Assembly (NCBI GenBank): GCA_026770025.1
Contig: JAMXDE010000068.1
Coordinates: 1 to 64,000 of the forward strand
Direction: 5' to 3'
Length of the DNA: 64,000 nucleotides
From: Craspedostauros australis
Taxonomy: Eukaryota > Bacillariophyta > Bacillariophyceae > Mastogloiales > Achnanthaceae
Shown: positions 12,801-25,100 of the stretch, one piece after another
Layout of the letters: every line of letters begins with the position of its first letter
Numbering within the stretch: the stretch's first letter is position 1
Made by a program: the position numbers and the translations under genes
The notes under the pieces: generated by a model
What the model saw: the letters and a program-made list of their open reading frames with translations, nothing else
Databases searched by the model: none
Told to the model about the DNA's origin: nothing

Positions 12801-14430
12801 CAGAGTCCGAATCTTCTGCACGAAGGGAAACGATAATACACCAGCCGGCCGTGTTTCCCACGTGGAGAAACAATCCATCTACCCTCTCACCCTCTCCGAA
12901 TACCTGGATAACGACCTCCAAACCACCGAGGTCCTCAGCATCGCCATAGCCGATGGTCAGTGCTTCTACCCCGCTCAGGACGGCGCATGGGGCGAACCAC
13001 CTGACGAATACCGCGCAACCATGTGGAAGCCATCCATATGCCACTTCTTCAAGGTGAGGAAGAACCGGATCCCAATCATCCTCGCACGCGCAAGGAAGGC
13101 ACGAATGGTCCGGAAACAAAGCGACACCCTCGCCATCAACCTCGCACGAGAGAAGAAAGCACTCGCGAACGAGCCTTTTCCCCCTACCGATGAGGATGAC
13201 ATGGTCGACGGAATACCATCCCTCGAAGACACCCGTCCCAGTCTCGAAGAGGGAGAAACGCCAGAAGGAAGGTTCCTGGACGAGATCCCTGACGGATACT
13301 TCGACGAAAAGATGACTGCAGAAGAAGCCAGCCATCTGGAATCTGAATCAGAGGTGTGCCGCGATGGAGACCAAGAATCACAGGACCCAGGAAGTGTGAT
13401 CGACGTGGAAGCAGAGATCGCAAGTGGAGCGGTGATCAGCCACCCCAGACCTCCCGTCAGGCGATCCTCACGACCATCACCGGCGTCCAAAATCTTGACA
13501 GCCACGCGAGATGGACAAGGGTACACCGACAAGGTACGCCCAAAGCCCATGATCCCAGCCGACCATTCCGTGGACAGCGCATCCGTCCCAGAGCCCGGCG
13601 ACAGCGACGATTCTGGGTCCATCTACCGACCAGAAGGCAAGTCGACCAAACGAAGCCAAGCGTCGCGACGACCCAGCTCTGGAGCCAGCAGCAAGCAAAA
13701 CAACCGTCCCAAAAGAGAGGGGCTTTTCGACGAATCCGAGGACTCCACCATTTCCTCGGGAACGTCGGGAATCAAGATGATCAAGCAGGTCAGGTCCGCC
13801 AAGAAATCCACAAGTGGGACCATCAACACGGAAAGGGCCCCCACCACGACCATGGAAGAACCTACCGAGACGGCAGAACCAGTGCCTCCCACAACCCAGG
13901 ATGAGCAACCAGAGGTCCCTACACCACGGGAGGAACCAACCGATGATGACGTGCCGGTAGCAACCGCGTACCCGGCACCCGTGAATTACAATGAGTATGC
14001 GAACGCCAATACCCGCCAACTCCGTGCCTCGAAGCACCCCCTACCATCGACCCCCGACACTCCGGAGATCAGCAATGCCAACAAGAGAGCCCGAACGGAG
14101 GTCCGACCAGCGATAGCATACCCGTCACCCCGACGCCTTCGATCCGGATACATCATGTCCAGCAACCATGGACCAGCGATGATGCAACCATCCATCTTCC
14201 AGATGCCTCCCGACCCCACAGCTCAGATCAAGGCCGTCCTCCAAAACGACGAGAGGACACCTATGGTCATCCAAACCCTCGCCGATATCCTCTTCTGCGG
14301 AGGGCTCGACCATATCAACCAAGTTCAGCAGGTCAGCATCACCTCCTCGTTGAACAAGGCATTAGAAACCATGCTCGCCAACCGCCAACAACGCCACGGC
14401 TACTACGACAACAACGAACAGTCCAAATGA
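3802..14430 (+). pseudogene. Copia gag-pol polyprotein, one nonsense codon
   Basis: The frame is the same length as the intact 3542-codon frame of copia element 2, but codon 791 is TGA (6172-6174) where the other copy has CGA. This leaves 790 codons of gag-like sequence, then an open frame from the next ATG (6184) to 14430 covering 2748 codons with protease (AVCDGGAQCC), integrase, reverse transcriptase (YVDD), RNase H and the long C-terminal extension. All catalytic motifs read identically to element 2. One transition thus separates this copy from a full frame. Natural stop-codon suppression is not excluded, but since the sister copy lacks the stop, mutation is the simpler reading. Confidence 0.93.
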
Positions 14431-14528
14431 AGACCGCTCGCCGCCATCTTGGGCGGCGGAACAAACCACACTACGATTAGCTTTCTTGCTTTCAGTCAAC
14501 TCACGTTTCAACGTGAGATGAAGGGGAG
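14431..14528 (+). other. Two hairpins and polypurine tract before 3' LTR, copia element 1
   Basis: Hairpin 1 is CGCCGCC (14439-14445) with GGCGGCG (14452-14458) and a 6-base loop. Hairpin 2 is CTCACGT (14500-14506), loop TTCA, ACGTGAG (14511-14517). Both stems are perfect. The purine run up to 14528 is the presumed plus-strand primer. The arrangement is conserved at 26744-26841 in element 2. Confidence 0.75.
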
Positions 14529-15056
14529 TAATAGAGCTAAACTAGTAACCACCTTAGCGAGAGAGACTACGAATCATCCGACTCGTCAGCATTCCAGTAG
14601 ATCGAACGGACACTTCGCCGAACCCCACGTTTGGAGACAGATCCAGAACCTTGAAGCGGATCTTCAGAATTCGTGTCAAGGAACCAATGGGGTTCCGATA
14701 ACCAAGTTTCTGACACCCGCCATCGCCAAAACGCCGACGCACGGAACCAAAGCCACAACAACGGGCATCATCGCCCATTGTCTCTCACAGAACCCAGACG
14801 ACGGATCTCGACCCACGGTACTCGGGCTACACAACCCACACGCATTGTCAAACAGGACACCACAGGAGATTCCCCTCGAAGAGAAGAACCATAGCACTAA
14901 TCTCATAATCCGCACGTTTCTTCACCATCTACCAGTATTCTAAATTGACTACTTGTGGAACAGAAGACTCTCGTCCGGATCGCTTGCCAGTCAAGCCTCT
15001 GCCTACAGCTAAAGAACAGCCAACAAGACAACAGCCATTACGTTTGGGCTCTATTA
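14529..15056 (+). repeat. 3' LTR of copia element 1
   Basis: 528 bp, identical to 3229-3756 except for C at 15041. It is followed directly by the AGGGT duplication at 15057-15061. Confidence 0.97.
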
Positions 15057-15250
15057 AGGGTCGCTGGCATGTCCGTTCTGGATGATCTGCTTGATCTGGA
15101 TTCCTTCTTCTGCTGCGGACTGCGGTTGAGCAGGCGTTGGACATTCTTCCTCAGCTTGCCTGGCGACAGCGACATCGACTTGTTGCCGGACGATGAGGAG
15201 GAGGCTACTGTTCTGCTGCTTCTGGGAACAGCGCCATGGTGGGTTGGCAT
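15057..15250 (-). pseudogene. 5' part of the host gene split by copia element 1
   Basis: Start codon at 15250 (MPTHHGAVPRSSRT...), followed by a Ser/Arg/Lys-rich N-terminus with KSMSLSPGKLRKNVQRLLNR, then MPATL, at which point the element intervenes. It continues in frame at 3228. The frame is open for about 30 codons upstream of the ATG without another ATG and then meets a stop near 15350, so 15250 is the likeliest start unless an upstream exon is spliced in. The region is basic and Ser-rich, with no recognised domain. The LTR supplies a few frame-extending codons (RAQT) before a stop, so any product from this allele would be a ~70-aa stub. Confidence 0.7.
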
Positions 15251-15541
15251 GGTACTGCTGCTGCTGCTACTTCTTTTGGTGCTAGTGGAGCTGTCCTGTT
15301 CTGATGGATGTAGCAGTGGATGTAGCAGTGGATGTGGATGATTGAGAAGTTATGAGGTTGCCGATGTTGCCGATGTTGTTGCTATGATGCTGTACGGCTG
15401 CTGTACGACTGTTGTTCCACTTGGTGGCCAACTTGATGGTCAGGTTGAAGTGTTGGTGCTGACGTTCCAGAGAAGGAAGGAAGGAAGGAAGGAGAGCGAT
15501 GCGTCTCTGTTTGGCTCTGCGTTCGCTGGTGTAGCAGCAGC
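15251..15541 (-). other. Host segment between the two copia elements, 5' flank of the split gene
   Basis: It holds CTG/CAG-type short repeats (15255-15275) and an AAGG run (about 15474-15494). On the minus strand one frame is open from the insertion point at 15536 to a TAG at 15282-15284, and is continuous, across the GCAGC duplication, with the frame on the far side of element 2 (27370-28317). It may therefore be the 3' part of another ORF, or an untranslated leader. Confidence 0.35.
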
Positions 15542-16069
15542 TAATAGAGCTAAACTAGTAACCACCTTAGCGAGAGAGACTACGAATCATCCGACTCGTC
15601 AGCATTCCAGTAGATCGAACGGACACTTCGCCGAACCCCACGTTTGGAGACAGATCCAGAACCTTGAAGCGGATCTTCGGAATTCGTGTCAAGGAACCAA
15701 TGGGGTTCCGATAACCAAGTTTCTGACACCCGCTGTCGCCAAAACACCGACGCACGGAACCAAAGCCACAACAACGGGCATCATCGCCCATTGTCTCTCA
15801 CAGAACCCAGATGACGGATCTCGACCCACGGTACTCGGGCTACACAACCCACACGCATTGTCAAACAGGACACCACAGGAGATTCCCCTCGAAGAGAAGA
15901 ACCATAGCACTAATCTCATAATCCGCACGTTTCTTCACCATCTACCAGTATTCTCAATTGACTACTTGTGGAACAGAAGACTCTCGTCCGGATCGCTTGC
16001 CAGTCAAGCCTCTGCCTACAGCTAAAGTACAGCCAACAAGACAACAGCCATTACGTTTGGGCTCTATTA
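15542..16069 (+). repeat. 5' LTR of copia element 2
   Basis: 528 bp with TAATAGAGC/GCTCTATTA ends. It differs from the LTRs of element 1 at several scattered sites, many of them CG against TG or CA. Confidence 0.97.
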
Positions 16070-16114
16070 GATTAACAGTCGCAAAAGATTGTCAAGCTCT
16101 TAGACCTCTGCAAG

Positions 16115-19100
16115 ATGACCGTCACCAACCGCCTCCAACTCTCCAACCGGCCACCTCCCAAGAGGAGCCCAGGAGACAGGACCGAAGCCTTCGAGACCCT
16201 TCCCGCGGACCCGAAGGACCCAAGCCTCTCTGCCATCCTTGATGGCACGCCAGGCTATCCAACGGCCGGGCCATCTTCGCTCTCCTTCACAGAGATCGGA
16301 GTCGACTTCATCGAGGTCACCTTCCGACACCCCATCATCGTGGATGCATGGAACCGAAAGGAAAGAACCAACGAAACCGAAGTCGTACGCCACGTCCACA
16401 AGACTACCTGGGACGCGTTCACGGAACTTAAACAGGAGTTTCGGATCAGCATCGAAACCGCCATGATCTTTGACCTCTTTCCAGCCAAGACCCTCGCAGA
16501 AGAGAAGACCATCTCCCAACTGCTGATCACCATCCATGAAGAAGCCACCGACATGAACCCGGCATTAATCATGTTCAACCTCAAGCACCCGGACGACGTT
16601 GCAAGGAACTACGAAACAGGACTCCTCATCTACCACATCGGAGAATGGGTCAGATCCATCGAAGTTGAAGAGGAATCCACTCTCGAATCCACCCTTGACG
16701 CGATGTTCACCGACACGGACACCACCGCCAAAGCCATGGCAGACTTCTGCCGTTCCGAACGATGCGGCAAACGCCATCACAACCAAGCTTGGTTGAATGC
16801 CATCGGGGAACACAAGAAAGCACTCTCCAACGCATCCGCGACCAGCATCTCATCTGGGTCAGAAGCATCTACCCATAGAACCGGACGCGACAACGACAGC
16901 CACCAAGGAGGAACCCCATCTGGGCTCTCCCTCATGCTTGGTGGGAACACACCGCACCGTACCCCACCCGACTTCCAGAACGAAACCCAACTCTCCAGCA
17001 TCGCCAAGCAAGGATCACAAAACACGTCGCCAGTGATCATCGACACCCGTGGTACCACTCCGCCCAACGAAGACACCGAACCAGGCACCGACTACGACCA
17101 ACACCCTGGTAACGACGAAACCGTAGACGTACCCGACAACCGCGGCCCCACAGGACGGAACCGACTCTTCCCCAACGTAGACCCCGCGACGATCGGCGAC
17201 TACAACCGCAACCCAACCGGCGCCAAGGTAGTAACCTTCGCCCCCGAAACAACCGACAGAGGTCCAGGAGGGACCAACGGACCCCGGATGAACTACCCAG
17301 AGAACGACGGGAACCATCCACCCCACGATCGGAACCCGCATCCCTACCACGGTACCGCAGATACACCAGCCTCACATGGCGTGGGTAACTATCGAGGTAA
17401 CAACGGACACGGACCCGTGAACCGAAACCCTGCCAGCAACCCACCCGCGAACCATGGGACAGACCGCCCGCACCGTGACAACCATGGACCGCCAATTAAC
17501 CATGGACACAACAACGGTAATCCGTATGGGTATCCCCCTAACCCGGGAAACCAACTCCCTCATGGCCCACCGATTCCGATGTACCACGGAACCCACCCAG
17601 GAGGATTCCCGCCCATTGGAATCCCTATCCCCATGGGCCATTTTCCCCATGGAGCCGGAGGTTTTTCAATGCCACAAGGAGCCTTCACCCCCGTTGGACC
17701 CCCTCACCCCGGGTATCCACCACGACCACCTGCGTATGGGTACCGCCCAACCGATCCCAATGGAGGTTTCGGAAGACATGACCCACGCAACATGGGCCCA
17801 AACACCCCACACGGGCGACGCGAACCCGGGTATACACCCCATCGTGGACCCACTCGCGGCGAACCACCAGTCGCCCAGGTCAAGCTAGCGAAACGACGCC
17901 CCATCCCTGACTCCGTCAAGTTCACGAGTGATGCGGCATCCTTCCAAGTGGTGAAACACCAAATCCATGCCCACCTCCTTGGAAACGACATGGCGTACCT
18001 GATCAACGACCAGTTCCGGCACCGATACCATTCCCAAGGAATCCACGCAATCAAGGACCACATTGACCCAGTGACTGGAGTGCCAACAACCACATCACCA
18101 GAACAGGTCGCGAGCGACGTCAGGACCCTATTCGCGGGACTATATTCCGTCTTCGCCGGCGGCCCAGCACATGGACTCGCCACCAGAGGACTCCTCACCG
18201 AGGACGGTATCCTATTCTGGAATGAACTCCTTAATACCTACGATAACGACTGGATCCGAGGAATGGAGGTCGACTCTCTGATGAAGAGGGTACACGACTT
18301 CAACCCCAGCAGACAGGACCTGGGATCCTACGTGAAGGAAATCCAAGACATATTTGCGAACGTGAATTTCCTGGCTACCAACCCGGATCAACAAGTCTCC
18401 GACGCGCAACAACGCCGCACGCTCCTTAACCACCTCATCGGATGCGACGACATCAATGTCCGCACCATGGTCCGGAGCATCGAACGAAGCGCGGATATGC
18501 AGTCGATGGGAGCCACCTGCATGTACCTCATCTCCGAGTCCGCCAGGGACAATGCGGTAGCCAGCAACCAGCGGGGATCAAGGTCCGGCAAACGCAGGAT
18601 CTTCAAGGCAACCGCCGAAGCCAACCAAGATCAAGCTGGATCTAACACCGAGATGGTCATCAATGCCATCTCGAAGAGACTACATGAAGACCCTACCTTC
18701 ATCTCACAAGAAGTATTCGACGGGCTACCCGAAAAGGTCCGCCGAGTGATCATGAAACTCCGCAGCTCCCTCCGCTGGGCCCGCCGCAACAATGACCGGA
18801 ACGGATCCGGATTCACTCGCGTCGAGAGCAAGAAAGAGCAGGATGAACCCAACCCACCTGCCAGCGTGAAGCCCCCAGACAAAGGGGAGGAAACCAAGCC
18901 ACACAAACAGTATGGAGGTGTCACCCACGCGAACCTGGCCAGGTACACCACAGGATCCACCGAGGGATCCGATTCCCAGGACGAGGATGGATCGGACCTA
19001 TCCTCGATTGACGCTTCGGAGCTTGCCAAGTTCCTGGTGGATTATGGAGGACACGAGGAGAACGGCGACGACCGGCTCGTGAAGATGATCACGATGAGTG

Positions 19101-22100
19101 ATTCATCTGACGCCACCAGCCCCGTCGACCCACCAGAATCCAACCAACACCAGTCAGTACCCGAACAGCTGATCAACCTGGCAACCTTCTCTCCGCAAAC
19201 ATACGCGGTATGTGACGGAGGCGCACAATGCTGCGTTATCGGGAACAAGGACCGGGTCTGGAAGATTGACTACATCTACCCGCATCGGACGTACAACATC
19301 GTCGGTGCCGTGGCCAGCACGATGAGGAAGAACAACCTCGCGGTGGTAGACGCGAGTATCAAGGCCAGGACCAGAGAAGGCAACGAAGTGATCCTCCGGA
19401 TCTACGAAGCCGCTCTGAACGCCGACAGTCGGGTGACGCTGCTATCCGACCACCAAATTCGGGCCAGCGGAGCCGTCCTCGATACGGTTTCGTCGGAACA
19501 CCGGGCATCGTTCGCGACACCAGGCACAGGCCGACAATGCCTAATGCCCGACGAAGACACGACGATCAACCTGGAGATGCGAGACGCGCTGATGACATTC
19601 GACGTCTTCCCCATCATGGAGGACGATGAGGATCTGCCCACCTATGACATCACCCCAAAGCAAGGATGGAACCCTTCGGATCACCAAGGAGGACACGTAT
19701 GCAACGTGCCCATGGGTTGCTACCTTACCAGGGACCCAATCGGAGGAGACAAGGTAGTCAACTGGAATGACCAACCTGATGCACCGCATGACGCTGGAGC
19801 AATGGATTCAAGCGCCCACAACGCATCGAAGGATTCTATGGAACCCGGGACTCGACAGACCAAGGACGGTACCCCGGATATTCCCATGGAAGGACGAGAA
19901 CCCATGGAACCCAACGCCCACCATCCAGATGAGCACGCCGCAGGAGAGCCCAACCGTGTACACGAGGAGTACCCCAAGGTGGACGCATTCCTTGATACTC
20001 TGAGTCTCGAGGAGCTCATCGGAATGTCACATGCAATTGACACGGTAACGTTCGCGAAATCGGCTACCGACACGGCCATCTCGATCCAAGGCACCCTTTT
20101 CGACATGGTGGACAATCTCTCCGCGGAAGACATCGACCACCTATACAGGGAGCTGGGCATCGATCGCGAAGCCAACGCGATAGGAACGGACCAAAAGGGA
20201 TACACCGAGTCAACCAACGTTCCATCGACCAAGGTGTCAGATCCGGATGACGAGGCAGACAGCGTCATCTCATCCTTACACTCGGTAGGATCTGAACCGG
20301 CGTTCCAGAGAAACCGGGAGACATTTCGCATCCCCAACGAAATCGGCGTGACCAAGGCAACACGTGTTGACGCCCTCCGAGGAGACCCACGAGACGCACC
20401 TGAATACCACAGGCACACCAAGGGCGAGAACCCCGCTGGGATTGATGATCCGGGAAGGGATAATCCCATGGACACCATAGACCGACACCCTGCGGAAGCT
20501 ATGACCGAGTACAGCCACCAGGGGTTCCCTTTCCGAGCCAAATGGAAGTCCATCGATCTTCACAAGATCCGACCGTACCTTGGGTACCTGCCCACGCACG
20601 TGATCAAGCAGACCCTCGCCAGAACCACACAACTCATGCGGGCAGTGATCACCTACCCCATGCGAAGGCACAAGAAGTCCAGATTCGAGTGGATGCGACG
20701 ACAACGAATCCGGGAGATCGTGGCAACGGACACCATATTCTCCAACGTCAAGTCTTTTGGAGACGGATACTCCATGGCGCAAATCTTCTACGGAACATCC
20801 TCCCACATGATCAACGCATATGGCCTGAAGAAGAAAGAAGGAGTTTTCGTCGCCTTCCAGGATTTCATCAGGACAGAGGGCGCACCGTGGGCCTTCCACA
20901 GCGACAACGCGAAGGAACAGACCGGAGAGAAGGTCCTCAAGCTTCTTAGGGACCTCCACATCAAATCAAGGCTGACAGAACCGCACAACCAGCAACAGAA
21001 CCCGGCCGAGCACAACGCCATCCTGTACATGAAGCGATGTGTCACGACACTCATTGATCGGACAGGGGCACCGCCAAAAGCATGGTTCCACGCTTTCCGA
21101 TACATGTGCTACGTGCACAACCACACATCAGACCCGTCCCTACGATACGCAATCCCATACACCGTACGACACGGAGAAACCGTCGACATCTCTGCGCTCT
21201 TGACTTTCCAATTCTACGAGAAGGTCTTGTACCATGACCCAAACGCTACCTTCCCGAACTCGAAGGAGAAGTCAGGATACTGGCTCGGCGTGGCAGAGTC
21301 CCATGGGGACTTCCTCACATACCACGTGCTGGATGACGAATCTCGACGCGTGCTGGTACGAAGCGTGGTCCGCCCCTTCAGGAAGGGTATAAACAACAAC
21401 AGGCGTGTCACCTTCGACCAAGACATGGACCCCGAGGCGGATAACCCCAGCACACGGACCCCGCTGGAACTGTCCGGTACCCCACAAGGATGGAAGACCA
21501 AGATCCCACCTAAGAGAGGGTATGCAGCGACTGCCAAGACGACACACCCGCGGGCATGGGAGCACAAGACCGACAAGCTGACGCGATCCACCGGGATCCC
21601 TGATTCAGGGGAGGCACGGAACACAGGACCCGTCACCCGATCCCAAACGCTAACCAAACGGACAGCGAAGGCACACACGACGCATGCCACCGAGAAGGAC
21701 AATCCGCGAACGAGCCCCGATGCGCCAGACAGGGGAGACTCTGACCCAGGGTCTTCGTATCTTCCGTGTTCGTCGGGACCACCATCATACCAACGCATGG
21801 ATGACGGCCCCGAAGAAAGGGGAGGGAATAAGAGGACCAAGCAAAACAAACGATCTGTTTTGTCAACAGGTACCAGGAAAGGCATCCCATGGAAGAACAT
21901 CGTCCATGGAACGATCAGATCCATAATCCAGACCATCGCAGCGGATCCAATCACGACAGGCGTGAACACTGCGCCACCGCAAAGGGTACCCACCCTAACA
22001 AACCATCCAGGGAACCCGAGACAAAACCCACCAGGGTGCAACACGAACATCCCATGGGACACGACATCCATCTCTTTTGCCTGCAATCTCACGGCAACAG

Positions 22101-25100
22101 AAGCCAACCAACTCGCATACCTGGCCCAATGTGACCAGTACACCGAAAGAGACAACTTCATCCTCGATGGAAGGAACCTCAACTGGAAGGCAAAGGGAAT
22201 CACTCGTCACCACCACGAGACACGAGAGGACGGAACCACCGAAGCAATCCTAGAGATCCTATGGATGAACGGAATGCGATCATGGTGCAGGATGGGAGAC
22301 TTGAGGGCCCAGCAGCCGGACATCATCATCGAATACACCGAGCAGAACCGCCTACAGGACCAGAAAGGGTTCGAATGGGTGGAACTCCACAGAGCAAGGA
22401 ACCAGCACATGCGATCAATGCTAGCCACCAAACTGACAAACCACCGCCCAGGAAACAAGTACAAGTTCGGCACCCTGGTACCCAACAGCCTGAAACACGC
22501 CATGGCTATCGACAGGCTCAACGGAAACGGACTCTGGAGCGAAGCCATCAACAAGGAACTGGACCAGATCAAACGGTTGGGGACCTTCAGACAACCAAGA
22601 CCGAACGAAGCACTCGATGGGTACACCAAGATCCCATACCACATCGTCTACGACGTGAAGTTCGACCTACGTCGAAAGGCGAGACTGGTGGCAAACGGGA
22701 ACAAGACATCCCCACCAACAGAAGACGTATACTCAGGGGTGGTAGCATCAGACACCATCCGAATCGCCTTCGCCATCGCAGCAGCCAACGGACTGAGAGC
22801 ATACACCGGCGACGTAGGGAACGCGTTCCTATACGCCGACACCCTCGAGAAATGCTACATCCGAGCAGGCCCTGAATTTGGCGACCTCGAAGGCAAACCC
22901 CTCATCATCCAAAAGGGACTCTACGGCCTGAGGACATCAAGTGCGAGGTTCCACGAACACTTCGCAGACACCCTTCGAACCATGGGATTCCTACCCTCCA
23001 AGGCCGATAACGACATCTACACCCGAGAAGCCGACGACCACTACGAGATGATCACCACATACGTGGATGACGTACTGGTCTTCAGTAAGGACCCCATCCC
23101 AATCATCGATGACCTCAAGAAACGGTACACCATGAAGCAATGCGGTGACCCAGAATACTACCTTGGCGGGAACATCGTCGACCTTCCCAAGAACTGGAAG
23201 GACAGGGGAGTCAACATCGGACTCTCGGCCCAGACATACATCGGAAATGTCATCAAACGAGTGGAGCAACTAGTAGGGAAGACAATCCCGAAGGCATCCA
23301 CCCCCATGGTAGAGGCCTGTCACCCAGAAAGCGACACCTCGGACTTCACAAGCGCTGAAGACGCCAGGACCTACCGATCGATACTGGGTTGCCTCAATTG
23401 GGTCGTGACCCTCGGAAGGCTGGACATCCAATACGCCACGACGACGATGGCACGGTTCGCCATGGCACCAAGGGAAGGACATCTCTTGACCATCCAACGA
23501 ATCATCGGGTACCTCAAAGGTCGAGAAAGGGGAGCCATCCTCTGCGACCCCAACCCAGTGGACCACACGAACATCGACACCACCCTCTCAAGCCATTGGA
23601 GAGAATTCTACCCTACCGCATCAGAGGTCAACCCCGTATCAATACCAACACCAAAAGGGAAACCGGTTCAAATCACGTGTTACGTGGACGCTGACCATGG
23701 CCATGACCAGGTCACACGGAAATCAATGACGGGCGTGGTTCTACTGATTAACAACACCATCGTCAAAACCATCTGCAAACGACAAAACACAGTGGAGACA
23801 TCAACCTACGGATCCGAATTGGTAGCCGCCAGGATAGCTACCGAGGCGGTCACAGGTCTGCGATACATGCTGAGAGACCTCGGAGTCCCCATCGACGGAC
23901 CCGCAATCATGCTCGGAGACAACAAAGCGGTGGTACTCAATACTACGGTTCCATCCTCAACGCTGAAGAAGAAACACTGCTCATTGGCCTTTCATCAAAT
24001 CCGGGAATGCATCGCCGCTGGAATCATCGTGTTCGCCCACATTGCGTCAGTCGACAACATCGCCGACATACTCACCAAGCCCCTTTCCAAAACACCATTC
24101 CACCACATCACGTCGAGAACGATATTCCGGAACTCAATCCATGAGTCCGGATACCACAGCGAAACCATATCACAAGCCATAACAAAGAGCAGGACGACCA
24201 GAGCAGACAATGATCCCGATATAATGGCCACGGAAACCCAAGAACCACCACCGCCGAAGGAAGAACACACTATGAGCGTAAATATGGCAAGGTATCAACA
24301 GACCTCCATGAAATACAGCCCGACATCGAAAACCCTTCGGCTAACCAGAACCCAACGAGAACCGAACCCCCTCGAAACGGCACAAAGGAAATCACCCAGA
24401 ACCATCAAGCGCACCAAGAGCACACCGGCCTCGCCCAACCGCCAACAGACGCGAAATTCCAGTGTCGTATACGACATGACCGACAACCGTACCACGAATC
24501 AGAACCACGAGCCAGCCGGCGCGCCAACCGACAAATTCTTGATCCGGCGTGGTGACACACCACCATCAGCCCTCACCGACGAATTCAGTACATTCTCGAG
24601 TATCAACCCCTCATGTGGAAGCGACGTTCTCTACTACCCAAGAGACATGCTGGAGACAGGACCCATCATGCCAAGGAACCAATCACACGTCGCCACAGCG
24701 ACCAAGTTCCGGAAACCGCCACCTGGAGCCACCATGCCAGCCATCAAAGAAGGCAACTGTGAAACTTCCTTCCACACGGGCCTGACACCTCGGGCTTTCG
24801 TCACACCTGAGCACGAAACGTACAGGTGTGACATGTTGATTGCTGATCTCCAAGAAGACCTGGCACGGAACGTGACCGCACCCTCTATTGCATTCCGCGA
24901 CATGAACATGCTCTCACCACAAAAACGGAGCCGCCACAACCAGGATCCCGGACACAACCTCTCCCCATTCCAGACGAGGACACGCAAGATGACATTCCCA
25001 AAGTACACCCCGTTCTACGATGGCATTCAATGCCCCGTCCCCGGATCCAGGGTACTATATCCCGCAGGAAAGAAGGGACCCTTCCAAGGAATCGTCGTCG

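Larger units (their letters stand above)
3229..15056 (+). mobile_element. Ty1/copia LTR retrotransposon, copy 1 (11,828 bp)
   Basis: The element is bounded by two 528-bp LTRs (3229-3756 and 14529-15056) that differ at one base (T at 3741, C at 15041). The 5-bp target duplication AGGGT lies at 3224-3228 and 15057-15061. LTR termini are a 9-bp inverted repeat, TAATAGAGC...GCTCTATTA, not the usual TG...CA. The internal region holds one long gag-pol frame, broken by a nonsense codon at 6172. A purine-rich tract (GAGATGAAGGGGAG, 14515-14528) abuts the 3' LTR. No TGG-starting primer site follows the 5' LTR, so priming from an internal tRNA fragment, as in Drosophila copia, is possible. It lies antisense to the host gene it interrupts. 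Confidence 0.97.

Noticed and set aside
15342-16025. Plus-strand ORF of 227 codons running from host DNA into the LTR
   Set aside because: Most of it is LTR sequence; the same peptide appears wherever an LTR occurs.
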